Below, one piece after another: positions 23,651 through 33,029 of a stretch of DNA of 64,000 nucleotides. How positions within the stretch are numbered: the stretch's first letter is position 1; each line of letters opens with the position of its first letter. Location of the stretch: assembly GCA_964036295.1 (NCBI GenBank), contig OZ038463.1, positions 26,647,069-26,711,068 on the forward strand. Reading direction: 5' to 3'. A program made the translations under genes and the position numbers. Source of the DNA: Plumapathes pennacea (lineage: Eukaryota; Cnidaria; Anthozoa; Antipatharia; Myriopathidae). The notes under the pieces were generated by a model, which saw nothing but the letters and a program-made list of their open reading frames with translations, had not been told where the DNA came from and ran no database searches.

Positions 23651-24129
23651 AACTGAAAGGCAATAAGCGAAGTATTTTAGTCTTTCCACACAGTACATTA
23701 ATGCTAACAGTATACGCAGCTGCTTGAATGCATGTACATATTTATAAGGACAAGGATCCTATTCGAGTTGTTTATGATCTCATGTATTGGAGCCTGGACA
23801 TTTTCAAGGTAATCTTGGCAACTGTGCTAAAGTAAATCTTGCTTCATAACTAACAACCACCACTTTCACCGTTTTATCTGTAATAAAAAATGATGTTATC
23901 AAGTTTTTGTAGGATGGTACATCCAGGCACAATTTTAAGACCTGAAGACTAAGCTAGCCAGAGGAAATTTGAAGCACTGCACCTACATGTATTTGTGAGA
24001 ACAATCCCCTTTGGAACAGGGAAAAAATCTGTAGGTGGGGTGTTATGCCTGAATATCCCAGATTATAGAAGAACATATCATAGTCTATACATGAAGCTAA
24101 TTGGCTACAAACATCACCTGGTTCTCTCT

Positions 24130-24413
24130 TTACAGGAAAGGATATTTTTTCAGAACTTCTTTCACGACATCTACCCCTCTACAGTTCTCCCATATGTAAT
24201 CAGTATGAGATTTGAAGGTCAAAGCTTGGAGCGTCTTTACAGCTTCCTCATTCACAGTTCTCCATCTGAGCTCAATCAGAATTTCCTTGTGGTTTCTCTC
24301 GATGTCTCTCGTCTTAGCTTCTGCAGTGATGGTCTCAAGCTTCCTCTTTTTGAAGGGTTTGATTTGCTCTTCAGATTGGAATGTCTCCCTCTTAACATGT
24401 ATTGAACCATTCC
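24130..24413 (-). CDS. Terminal exon of an unknown gene
   Basis: After the acceptor TTTCAG (minus strand, exon from 24413) a frame of about 93 codons runs to TAA at 24130-24132. It is rich in Glu, Lys and Thr, with KPFKKRKLETITAEAK, ILIELRWRTVNEEAVK, LQALTFKSHTDYIWENC and VVKEVLKKYPFL. The reading is uninterrupted and ends naturally, so this is probably a real final exon. It lies upstream (in transcription order) of the exons at 22735-23650, so it must belong to a different copy of the family. Function unknown. Confidence 0.5.
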
Positions 24414-24829
24414 CTGAAATTGATTAACGTACTGAATTGTTTACTGAATACACATCGGATCATATGGTTATGTATCAACCTGGAGGAGGAGGAGGAGAGA
24501 GAGCTCAATATAGTCAATACCAGAAAGGTTGTCATATACAAAATATCTCTATCATGTACCATACGAGTATCGTATTTCGGAAAATGCTTCTGATTTTCTC
24601 TGTTCACGGTAGTGACAACTGTAAAAATGTATAAAATGCTGATTGCTCATGGGGCCTGGGGCCCAAGCGAGCTTAAAAACGCAAATTTTTATTTTTATTT
24701 ATTTTTTCCTTTTTGTCGGTTGAGAATGGGCACATGGTGATTGGTTCATATTATCACGTGCTAGGCGATGACGTAATTGACTTCGCTAAACAACTCGAGA
24801 TGTGGCCAGTGAATTGCTCGTTACTTGTG

Positions 24830-25890
24830 TGTAAAAGTTAACTGCATCCTATCCAAACTCAACACCATTTGGCTCTGTGGAATATGCACGGATAAACTGG
24901 ATTTTCGGGAATTATTTTGGCTCGCGTTCACCGCGGAAGCTTTGAGAATAGCTGTAAACAAATATTTGATGGATACTGCTGGGGGATTGCTAATATCTCT
25001 GTCGCCGATAAATATTTAGTCCCGACGAAACTTTCTGTGGCGACACGAAATACTTTTGGGGAGATAACAGGGCGAAAACAGAAAGCAAAGCTACGGTGAG
25101 CTTTAGCCGTAAAACAATGATGCTTTATGCTTTATTCTGTACATGACATCTGTTGCCTCATAAAATTCTTCTGTGTATCGTACATTGCCTGTTGAAGTGT
25201 TTCTTTCATTCGATCATGTAGCCTTTGTTTTGCAATGGTCATTGAATACCAGAAATGAAAAATACACCGAAATAATTCTGAGGATTAAGTTTGCAGTCAC
25301 AAATGGACTCAACACACTGTGAACAAAACCGCAATAATATTGTAAACATTTCTCGTGTGACATTCCTCGCTTTCAATTTTATATTTGTTACAGAGCACGA
25401 ATACTCGAAAAAGAAAACACATCAGTAGTGAAGCGAAAAAGTTAACTGCTTTGAGAATAGCCGTAAACAAATATTTGATGGATACTGCTGGGGGATTGCT
25501 AATATCTCTGTCGCTGATAAATATTTAGTCCCGACGAAACTTTCTGTGGCGACACGAAATACTTTTGGGAAGATAACAGGGCGAAAACAGAAACCAAAGC
25601 TACGGTGAGCTTTAGCCGTAAAACGATGACGCTTTATGCTTTACTCTGTACATGACATCTGTTGCCTCATAAAATTCTTCTGCGTATCGTACATTGCCTG
25701 TTGAAGTGTTTCTTTCATTTGACCATGTAGCCTTTGTTTCGCAATGTTCATTAAATACCAGAAATAAAAAATACACCGAAATAATTCTGAGGATTGAGTT
25801 TGCAGTCACAAATGGACTCAACACATTGTGAACAAAACCGCAATAATATTGTAAACATCTCTTGTGTGACATTCCTCGCTTTCAATTTTA
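24830..25890. repeat. ~509-bp tandem duplication (copies R2 and R3a)
   Basis: Copy 24941-25439 and copy 25450-25890 start 'tttgagaatag' and are offset by 509 bp. The junction word 'aaaagttaactgc' occurs before both copies (24833 and about 25438), which points to recombination between short repeats. The content belongs to the Gypsy 3'-flank family also seen at 2181-2700. Confidence 0.85.
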
Positions 25891-27635
25891 TCCCCGAACG
25901 AAGTGAGGGAAATATTCACGACGCTAATGCAGTAGTATTATCGCCTTATCGGAGACTCCAAGCGTGTCGCCATCTCGAAATCTAATGTTCGTGTGTTTGT
26001 CTGTTTGTGCCATACGACCTCGTCCCAAGGCCCTCCGCGTCGAGCGACCACAGCAGGCGAGGTTACATCGGCAGCTTAACTGTAAACCGCCATTTTCTTG
26101 GAGACATGCGATAGAGTACGAACTGAAGTGATTTTGTACAACAATGTGCAGATACAAGGCCAAGCAGTTCGACGGACGGCTGTAAATTGCCCGGATATTT
26201 TGCCAGTGCATGGGAGGCAAGCTTTACTAGACGTAAAACGGATTCTTTAAGGCCCAACTGGTTGACCTGAACACTAATCCCAGACGCCAGTATTGTGTTA
26301 AAACGCAGACACTTCTTCAGAAAGGAATAGCAAAATACAGTCGGTGGAAATCGAACAATCACTGTTGCAAATTTCGCCTTTCGCAATAACAGGAATGCAG
26401 TTTTCAGAATCCAAGTTTGACAAGATGACAACACAATACAATGGAAAGTGGAATTTTCGTACTGTATGAGGACTGCTCTATACAGTGTATTTTGAAATCA
26501 TTGAAGACGTAAACAATAGTGTTTTGGGTTTTGTTTCCTTTGCTGGAAAAGAGCTAAAGCTATGGCTTTCAGGAACCGGTGAGTTTTGAAAATTTGCATC
26601 AATTAACCGCGTTAAATACACTTTTGTTAAACGACGGTCGTGTTATCATTGGTATTTCAACAATTGCCGTATATTTTGTCGTTTGATGCCCCGGGAACTG
26701 TGATGAAGGCCAAGTAGGATTATACTGTGATCTTTTCGCTGGTTTTCAAAGCTATTTTTAAAATGCCTTCGTGCAAGATTGTGTCATCCGATTCCTGACA
26801 TGTTTGCATAATTTCATTGACAGTCTGACACATGCTGTGAAGTTTTGTCGCCGTGTTTGTTGGCACACTGTATTCAAGGATAAAATGTAACCGGGTTAAA
26901 ATGCTTTTTCTTTTTGAAGGCTATTAAAGTAGAAAATATCCGGCCACTGCTTTCCAAATTAAACAATATGTCTACTAGCGGGACCCCCGTAAGATACTCG
27001 CTCAACACAATCGGACTTTGTATTATTTAGTGACTGGGTTTGCTCGCTCAATAAAATCGGACCTTGTATTATTTAGTGACTTGATTTCTTTTTTCTGTCA
27101 AAGATTTTAAAATCGTCAAACGCAGTTTGAAAAGTTGTTGTGTTCAAAATTGAATCCCTGCCAAAATTCACACGATTCCGAGACTTCGAAAGCGTGTAAA
27201 CAAGCGACTCGCTTTGACGGTTCTAAATTTGGCACACACACAAAAAAACAAACATACACGTATGTGGTTAGGATAAAGCATTGGCTGGAGAAATCGCGGC
27301 TTTTCTTGAAATTTATAAAAACTTCGGTGTCCAAGATCGACTTTGCTTGGCTTTCAAGCCTCGGGAGTATTCTGTAGTTGCGTGTAAATGTTTTCTCAGC
27401 GAATTTTGAAGTTCAGCTAGTGTCTACGAAAATTGAAGACTGTGCACGTTGTCTGAACTAAACCAGACTGCCGTGTGACAAAGATTTTTTTAGCGGCCGA
27501 CTGGTGACGTCGCTACACAGCCGTGGTTTGCTGAAAAAAAAATTAAATAATGTCCGAACGGAAAATAAACAAGAATCCCGCTTTCCGAAAACCCACTACT
27601 GAGCGAGGGGATATCTGCGATTATCGTATTTCTAG
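25891..27635. mobile_element. ~1.75-kb insertion of unknown type in the R3 repeat
   Basis: In R1 and R2 'ttcaattt(t)atatttgttacagagc' is continuous, but here the repeat breaks at 25890 and resumes at about 27636. The inserted DNA has no coding frame I can support and no clear inverted ends. Inside it, 'gctcaa.a.aatcggac.ttgtattatttagtgact' occurs twice in tandem (about 27000-27036 and 27048-27084). Confidence 0.55.
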
Positions 27636-27998
27636 TATTTGTTACAGAGCACGAATACTCGAAAGCCTGATAGAAGAAATGTATTGAGTTAACAAAAGAA
27701 AACACAGAAGTAGTGAAGCGAAGGCTGGATTAATTGTGGCCTCTGATTTGATATAAGAGTCAAGGTCAAACTGTCATAATCGATTGTGCATAAAAAGATA
27801 TGTCACACATTCTCAAGATGCAGGGTTGCTCAAACTTTAAGAAGCAAGTGTATGAGTGTTGTAATAATAATTTTTAGTGTAATCAAGTTGTCAAAAGGGC
27901 AACGTGTGAAAAGCCAAGTTCTCTATACTGTGATATTTTTATGGTGAGAAATTGGAAGTCTCTCTTGGGAGTTCCGCTCTTGTCCCCTACTTTCCATT
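27636..27998. repeat. Gypsy A 3' flank (R3b)
   Basis: This continues the interrupted repeat and parallels 2292-2635. A purine-rich stretch on the minus strand at 27975-27998 (AAAGTAGGGGACAAGAGC) resembles a polypurine tract next to pol. It is therefore probably the 3' untranslated region or LTR, but a matching 5' LTR was not found. Confidence 0.55.
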
Positions 27999-29510
27999 TT
28001 ATATTCTGGTGGCAAATGGTTTGAACCCAGGAGTGTGAACAGTAGGTTGGTGATGATCGTCCGGGTTAGAGTAGTCTCCAGAAAGACTGTTGTTGGTGAC
28101 TGACGTTTTGACTACCTGAGTGGAAGTCATCTTCAGAGTCAAGTGAAAAGTATTCATCAGATATATTATATTCTGGTCTCGACCCAACTCACGCTGCGAG
28201 CTCACTGGCAAGGCCAGTCTAGTTCTGAGGTATTTCTGCAGTAATGGTGGCTGCCCTGGTTCCTGACTTGTCAGTCCCTCGGGTTGTATGAATTTCTTCA
28301 TGTGACCGGCATTGCGCATCTTGGTTTGTCCATCAGCATTCTCTATGATGGCAGCATTTCCACTCTTTTCAATGACTGTGTATGGCTCCGGCTCATACGT
28401 TGGTGATAATTTGTTTTGTCTGGCTTGTCTGAGGAGTACTTGGTCACCTTTCTCTATGTCGCTATGTTTGGCTGATCTTCCATCAGCATATTCTTTCTGT
28501 CGTAGTTTCGCACGAGCATCTCTTTCCCTAAGGAGTTGTTGCCACTGTGCCTCTGTGGCTCGGTCACTTGGCACTTTGAGTTTAGGGAGCTTGTCACGAA
28601 ACTTCCTACCCATCAGTAGCTCGGCTGGTGATAGCCCCGTCACGGTGTGAGGTGTCGTCCTATACTGGAACAGGAAGTTGTGAAGAGCTTCTTTCCAATC
28701 CTTCCCTTCGAGGTTAGCTATTCTGATGATCTTGAGAAGGGTCTCGTTGCAGCGTTCGACTTCCCCTTTGCTTTGGGGCCAGTATGGCACACCTTTCTTG
28801 TGGTCAATTCCAAGGTAATTGAGGAAGCCTTCAAATTCCTTGGAAGCGAAGGATGGTCCATTGTCGCTGCGCAGTGTTTCTGGTAGTCTGTGTGTCCTGA
28901 ACATGACTTCCATGCTCTTCACATGGCTTGTATCTGTCTTCTTTAGAAGTACCACTTCTGGCCAGCGCGAGTAGTAGTCTACAACTACCAGGAGGTGGTC
29001 TCCAGGTATTTCGACTAAGTCTACTGCAGGGTCTGTCCACGGACCCTCTGGTAAAGTTGACGATCTGACTGGTTCAGGCTTGCTCCTGGGTCCCACAAGT
29101 TGGCATGGATAGCAGGCTTGTACTGTTTGTTCAACTTGCTTGTTCATCTGAGGCCACGAGACCTTTTCTCGCAGTCTAGCCTTGGTACAGACCATCCCTT
29201 GATGTCCCTCGTGTGCTAGTGCGATGGTTTGATTCCACAGACTCTCAGGCATGACAATGCGGTTCCCTCTCATTACTAACTGTCCTACTACCCAAAGTTC
29301 CTCTCTGATAGTTTTGTAAGGAGTGGCTTGTAGTTGGTTCCAGTTGTTTGTCTTCACTGCTTCTCGAAGTAACTGCAGTGTTGGGTCCTGTCTCGAGGCT
29401 TCTTCTACTTGTCGGGGCACCAGTGCAGCTGGCATGGCGTCGCTGACAGCATGTTCCGTCCAGGTATGTGTCTTATATTGTACTTGAATTGCTGTAGGTA
29501 TAGCAACCAC
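27999..29510 (-). CDS. Gypsy A integrase
   Basis: A 503-codon frame with a complete integrase: the zinc module HEGHQGMVCTKARL...ACYPCQ (H-H-C-C), then D in PAVDLVEI, D in LRSDNGPSF and E in GEVERCNETLL, followed by an SH3-like end (DQVLLRQARQNKLSP). It joins the reverse transcriptase frame through a shift at about 29475-29510. The last 60 residues derive from a 156-bp insertion (28010-28165) and are not original. It would insert the cDNA into the genome. Confidence 0.9.
   Translation of the reverse strand: MVAIPTAIQVQYKTHTWTEHAVSDAMPAALVPRQVEEASRQDPTLQLLREAVKTNNWNQLQATPYKTIREELWVVGQLVMRGNRIVMPESLWNQTIALAHEGHQGMVCTKARLREKVSWPQMNKQVEQTVQACYPCQLVGPRSKPEPVRSSTLPEGPWTDPAVDLVEIPGDHLLVVVDYYSRWPEVVLLKKTDTSHVKSMEVMFRTHRLPETLRSDNGPSFASKEFEGFLNYLGIDHKKGVPYWPQSKGEVERCNETLLKIIRIANLEGKDWKEALHNFLFQYRTTPHTVTGLSPAELLMGRKFRDKLPKLKVPSDRATEAQWQQLLRERDARAKLRQKEYADGRSAKHSDIEKGDQVLLRQARQNKLSPTYEPEPYTVIEKSGNAAIIENADGQTKMRNAGHMKKFIQPEGLTSQEPGQPPLLQKYLRTRLALPVSSQRELGRDQNIIYLMNTFHLTLKMTSTQVVKTSVTNNSLSGDYSNPDDHHQPTVHTPGFKPFATRI
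28010..28165 (+). mobile_element. 156-bp SINE-like insertion with 11-bp target duplication
   Basis: The direct repeats 'ttatattctgg' at 27999-28009 and 28166-28176 flank this segment. The related R1 copy near 2626-2640 has the site without an insert. The insert starts 'tggcaaatggtttgaaccc', which resembles a tRNA B box (GGTTNGANNCC). A SINE or other short retroposon is likely; no A tail is evident. Confidence 0.65.
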
Positions 29511-30201
29511 TCTCTATCCTGGCAGAGGGTGGTTTTGACTTTGGTCCTAGTACGGTGAGCAGAGGCTTATGGTCTGTGCAGACTTTGAAGTCAATCCCAT
29601 AGAGGTATAGGTAGAACTTCTGACAGGTCCATTTGACCCCCAAAGCCTCTCTTTCAAACTGGGAGTATCTCTTCTTAACATTATTGAGCTTGCGACTGGC
29701 ATAGTAGATTGATCTGTAGAGTCCATCCTCTTGCTGCTGCTCAAGGGTTGCTCCGAGACCAATAGGTGATGCATCTGTTGTGATCCTGGTTTTGGCCTCC
29801 TGCTTGTAGTAGGCCATCACAGGTGTCTGGGTGAGCTTGGTTTTCACTTCTTGAAATGCCTTTTCCTCTCTCTCACTCCACTTCCACTGTGCACCTTTGC
29901 ATGTCAGGTCCCATAGCGGACTCGAGATGGTGGCGAATCCTCGGATGAACTTGGCACAAAATTGGACTGAGCTGAGGAAGCTCATCTCTGACTGGTTCTG
30001 GGATCGTGGACCACGAATGATTGCTTTCACTCGCTCACTTGACACTTTCAGTCCTTCACCACTCAGCACATCTCCCATGTAGGTCATGCTTTGGACTCCT
30101 ATCTCGCACTTCTCGTAGTTGAGTGTCAATCCGTTTTGTTTGATTTTGTCCATGACTCTCTTCAGGTTTTTATCATGCTCTTTCTCATCCGCACCAACCA
30201 C
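29473..30201 (-). CDS. Gypsy A RT thumb/connection and RNase H
   Basis: This frame follows directly after the RT active site and runs YEKCEIGVQSMTYMGDVLSGEG, WKWSEREEKAFQEVKTKL, RITTDASPIGLGATLEQ (RNase H catalytic Asp), ASRKLNN, FEREALGVKWTCQKF (catalytic Glu) and CTDHKPLLTVLG. A TGA at about 30199-30201 separates it in frame from the active-site frame. It degrades the RNA strand during replication. Confidence 0.88.
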   Translation of the reverse strand: MVGADEKEHDKNLKRVMDKIKQNGLTLNYEKCEIGVQSMTYMGDVLSGEGLKVSSERVKAIIRGPRSQNQSEMSFLSSVQFCAKFIRGFATISSPLWDLTCKGAQWKWSEREEKAFQEVKTKLTQTPVMAYYKQEAKTRITTDASPIGLGATLEQQQEDGLYRSIYYASRKLNNVKKRYSQFEREALGVKWTCQKFYLYLYGIDFKVCTDHKPLLTVLGPKSKPPSARIESGCYTYSNSSTI

Positions 30202-31033
30202 TCACAGGTCATCATGAATGTTGTGTGCACCTGGACCGTCCTTGATGACTTGCCACACAATTTGCTGGAATTTCTCTGTTGCCATATTCACACCAAACAG
30301 AAGTCGCTTGTATCTGTATAGGCCGTTTGGTGCCGCAAAGGTAGTAATGTCCCTGGAGTCAGGGTGGAGCTCGATTTGGTGGAATGCCATATTCAGATCT
30401 AGCTTGGAGAACACTTTGGCGTATGAAACCTTCTGCAGTGTTTCTTCCACTGTAGGGATGGGGTGTTTCTCCCTTACTATTGCTTGCTTGGTTGGCTTGC
30501 CTCATGTCTAGGCATATTCTGACATCACTGTTGAGCTTCTCAACAGCTACCAGGGGGTTGACCCAGCTGGTAGGGCCATCCACTTTTTCGATGACATCAA
30601 GCTCTTCAAGTTGTTCCAACTTTTCCATAACCTTCTTCCTTCTGCTGAAAGGGATTCTTCGCACAGGTTGGGCCACTGGGTGTACACTCTCATCAATATG
30701 GAGCTTTAACTGATAGTTTCTTAGCTTACCCAGGCCCTGAAACACTTTGGGATATTTTGCCTTAAGGGCAGCTTTCTTATCTGTGTACTGCCTCTCGTTA
30801 TTGCTTGTGTTGCTTAGCTTGATACTGCAATTATTGACAGACACCCCGATCCTTAAGATGTTTTGCAACTGGGATGTTTCACGACCCAGTTGTGTTGCTG
30901 TTTTACCAGGTACAATGAAAAATTGTGTGAGCCTTGACATTTTTGTTTGGGGTACACATACTTTCCCCCCATCACATGTTCAAACACCTCTTCTGACATT
31001 AGATTGCAACTAGCACCAGAATCTATTATTACA
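30202..31033 (-). pseudogene. Gypsy A protease C-part and reverse transcriptase, frameshifted
   Basis: From 31033 leftwards the minus strand encodes the retropepsin active site (DSGASCNLMS), then 30940-30359 gives the RT start (LRNYQLKLHIDESVHPVAQP, LEELDVIEKVDGPTSWVNP, DVRICLDMRQAN). The frame shifts at about 30470 and continues at 30450-30202 (VFSKLDLNMAFHQIEL, FGVNMATEKFQQ). The catalytic YxDD box reads NIHDDL, followed by a stop. Pro/RT is therefore inactive in this copy. Confidence 0.85.
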
Positions 31034-31639
31034 GGCTATGTGCACAGTGTCGGTTTACAAAGTACGAACCATGAATTTAATAAAAAATTATGGCTCTAAA
31101 TGTTTGCATTTCAACAAGAAAGCCATTAAGTATGCTTTCTGTAGAGTTGATCTTTGTGCTTGATACCTAAATCGTGTTCAATGTTTATGTAATCTTCAAA
31201 ATTTTCTCTCTAAAAGCATAATATTTGCGCATTTTGATGTGTCATGTGTAACAACCACGAGTCAAAGAGGCAAATAACATTGCTTAAATATGAGCTGAAT
31301 GAAAACATCCACCCACAACATTATTGACATCACATACTGTTTCCAATGAAATCTAATTTTCTTTCAAGAACAACTGTTAATTCGTGATTTTTCCATCCGA
31401 CTGTAGTTGTAATGTATTTGGGGATTTTGAGAAGCCAAATATATATTGAAATTAAATACAGAAGCGATCGCTGAATCCAGAAATCCTACCTGTCCTAGTC
31501 AACGACATAATTATTTCTTCTGTTCTACCGCAAGTCTGTGTCATATGCGCCAACCAACAGCGAGAAAAAGGAGGGATATTTACTGAAATGCGTTTTGGTG
31601 TCCGCCATTTTGAGAGTCGAAAGGTGACACGTCAGAGCG

Positions 31640-31875
31640 GGTCCTGGTTGCTGGCTTGCCCCGCTGTGGCCCCGCTATAATCCCACTCTGCCCCGCTCTA
31701 CCCGCTCTCAGCGTGCCTGCCTGACACGCTATAAAAAGATACATCATTTTATTGAGCATAGTTAAGCATTTAGGCAAGTTTGTGCTCTGCCCCACTCAAC
31801 CCACTCTCAGCGTGCCTGGCGGGCCCGCCTGACACGCTATAAACACATCATTTTATTGAGCATAGTTAAACATTG
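31640..31875. repeat. Left subterminal repeats of the transposon
   Basis: About 31684-31772 and 31785-31874 are direct copies sharing 'tgccccgctc', 'ctctcagcgtgcctg', 'cctgacacgctataaa' and 'cattttattgagcatagtta'. The 'CCCGCT' words here mirror 'AGCGGG' words near the right end. Confidence 0.75.
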
Positions 31876-31918
31876 GCCTTGTGCGTTGGACGAGCGAAAA
31901 TTTTTCGTACAAATAACC

Positions 31919-32855
31919 ATGGAAAAATTAACTGACGCTGAAAGACTAAGAATATCTTGGATTAGAAAACGAGAACAGAAGTGGGAATATTTCCAACAGT
32001 ATTACCAGAAGAGGAAAGCAGAAATAAGTGAGAAGGAAAAGGAAAGACGAAAGCAAATGAGGGCGCTGAAAGAACAAAGTCTTGCCAAAAAAACAGAGAA
32101 AGAGGAGGCTTGAATATAACAAAGCGAAGGCAAAGAAACTTCAGAAAGAACGAGAAGCAGCTTTGGAAGAAGAGAGAAAACACACACAGTTAGAAAACAC
32201 ACACAGTTAGATGAAGAGCAAGGTGGCAAAGAAGTTGAATGTGAACAGAAAGCGTGTCAGACAAGCATCTACCCTCCGCAATCGATCTTCAAAAAGTCCT
32301 GCTGGACATATACAGAGCAAAAAACGAGATCTGATGCTATTTCTACTGAACACTGGAAACTCGCACATGCCTTCTGGTCAAGCCCTGAAATTTCAAGAAC
32401 AATACCTGCCAAGAAACATTTTGTGAAGAAGCGCCTGGCTCCTAAAACATGGGTGACCCATCAACGACACATCCTTGAGAAAACACAAACAGAGGCCTTC
32501 TTAGAATTCAAAAAGAAGTTTCCAAATGTCAAGATGGGGCAACGAGATTTTGAACACTGCAAACCTTTTTGTTTCAGCACCCAAAAGCCAAGACAGAGTG
32601 ACCTGCTGCTGCCGTTCACACGTGGAAACCCGGATGGTGTTTCAATCCTGTATGGAGTACAGGAGAAAGGTTTCTGCTACTCTTTGTCAGCAAGCTGTCA
32701 GAGTTTATGAGCATTTGACTGACATTGTGGAAGACACCTTGTGCCCCAAAGAAGAAGACAGGGAGTACCACGCAAGAACATGCCTACTTAGAGAGTGCCA
32801 GGCATGCGGAGTCCAAAAGCTCAACTTGTTGCTTGTGACGACACAAGCTTTAAGA
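31919..32855 (+). pseudogene. Transposase-like protein fragment, frameshifted
   Basis: From MEKLTDAERLRISWIRKREQ (31919) a charged coiled-coil N-terminus continues in a second frame from 32104. A 17-bp tandem duplication, 'aaaacacacacagttag' (about 32177-32210), brings in a stop. The core includes STEHWKLAHAFWSSPEISR, GQRDFEHCKPFCF, TCCCRSHVETRM, VEDTLCPKEED, YHARTCLLREC and ACGVQKL. The Cys/His spacing looks like a transposon-encoded zinc-binding protein that recurs in cnidarian genomes, but I cannot name the superfamily. The frame ends where AT-rich repeat DNA begins at about 32855, so the catalytic half is missing. Being inside the TIRs, it is the best candidate for the element's own transposase. 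Confidence 0.55.
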
Positions 32856-33029
32856 TGGAGCGATTTTTTTTATTTTTTTATTTTTCTGGGTTACAAATCT
32901 GCATGCGGTGTTTGGTTCATATTATCATGTGATTTGTGATGACGTTGTGGTCAAGTGACTTGGCGGGCGAGCAGTTTCGCCATTTTGAAGACAGCAAGTT
33001 GCTTGCCTTAGTTGGCTCTGTGGATTATT
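32856..33029. other. AT-rich insert-like DNA
   Basis: The segment 'tttggttcatattatcatgtg' (32911 on) resembles 24740-24770 ('ttggttcatattatcacgtg'). This suggests a dispersed repeat truncating the transposase-like gene. Confidence 0.4.

Noticed and set aside
23995-24405. 136-codon plus-strand frame
   Set aside because: It is the shadow of the better minus-strand exon at 24130-24413, which has an acceptor and a natural stop.
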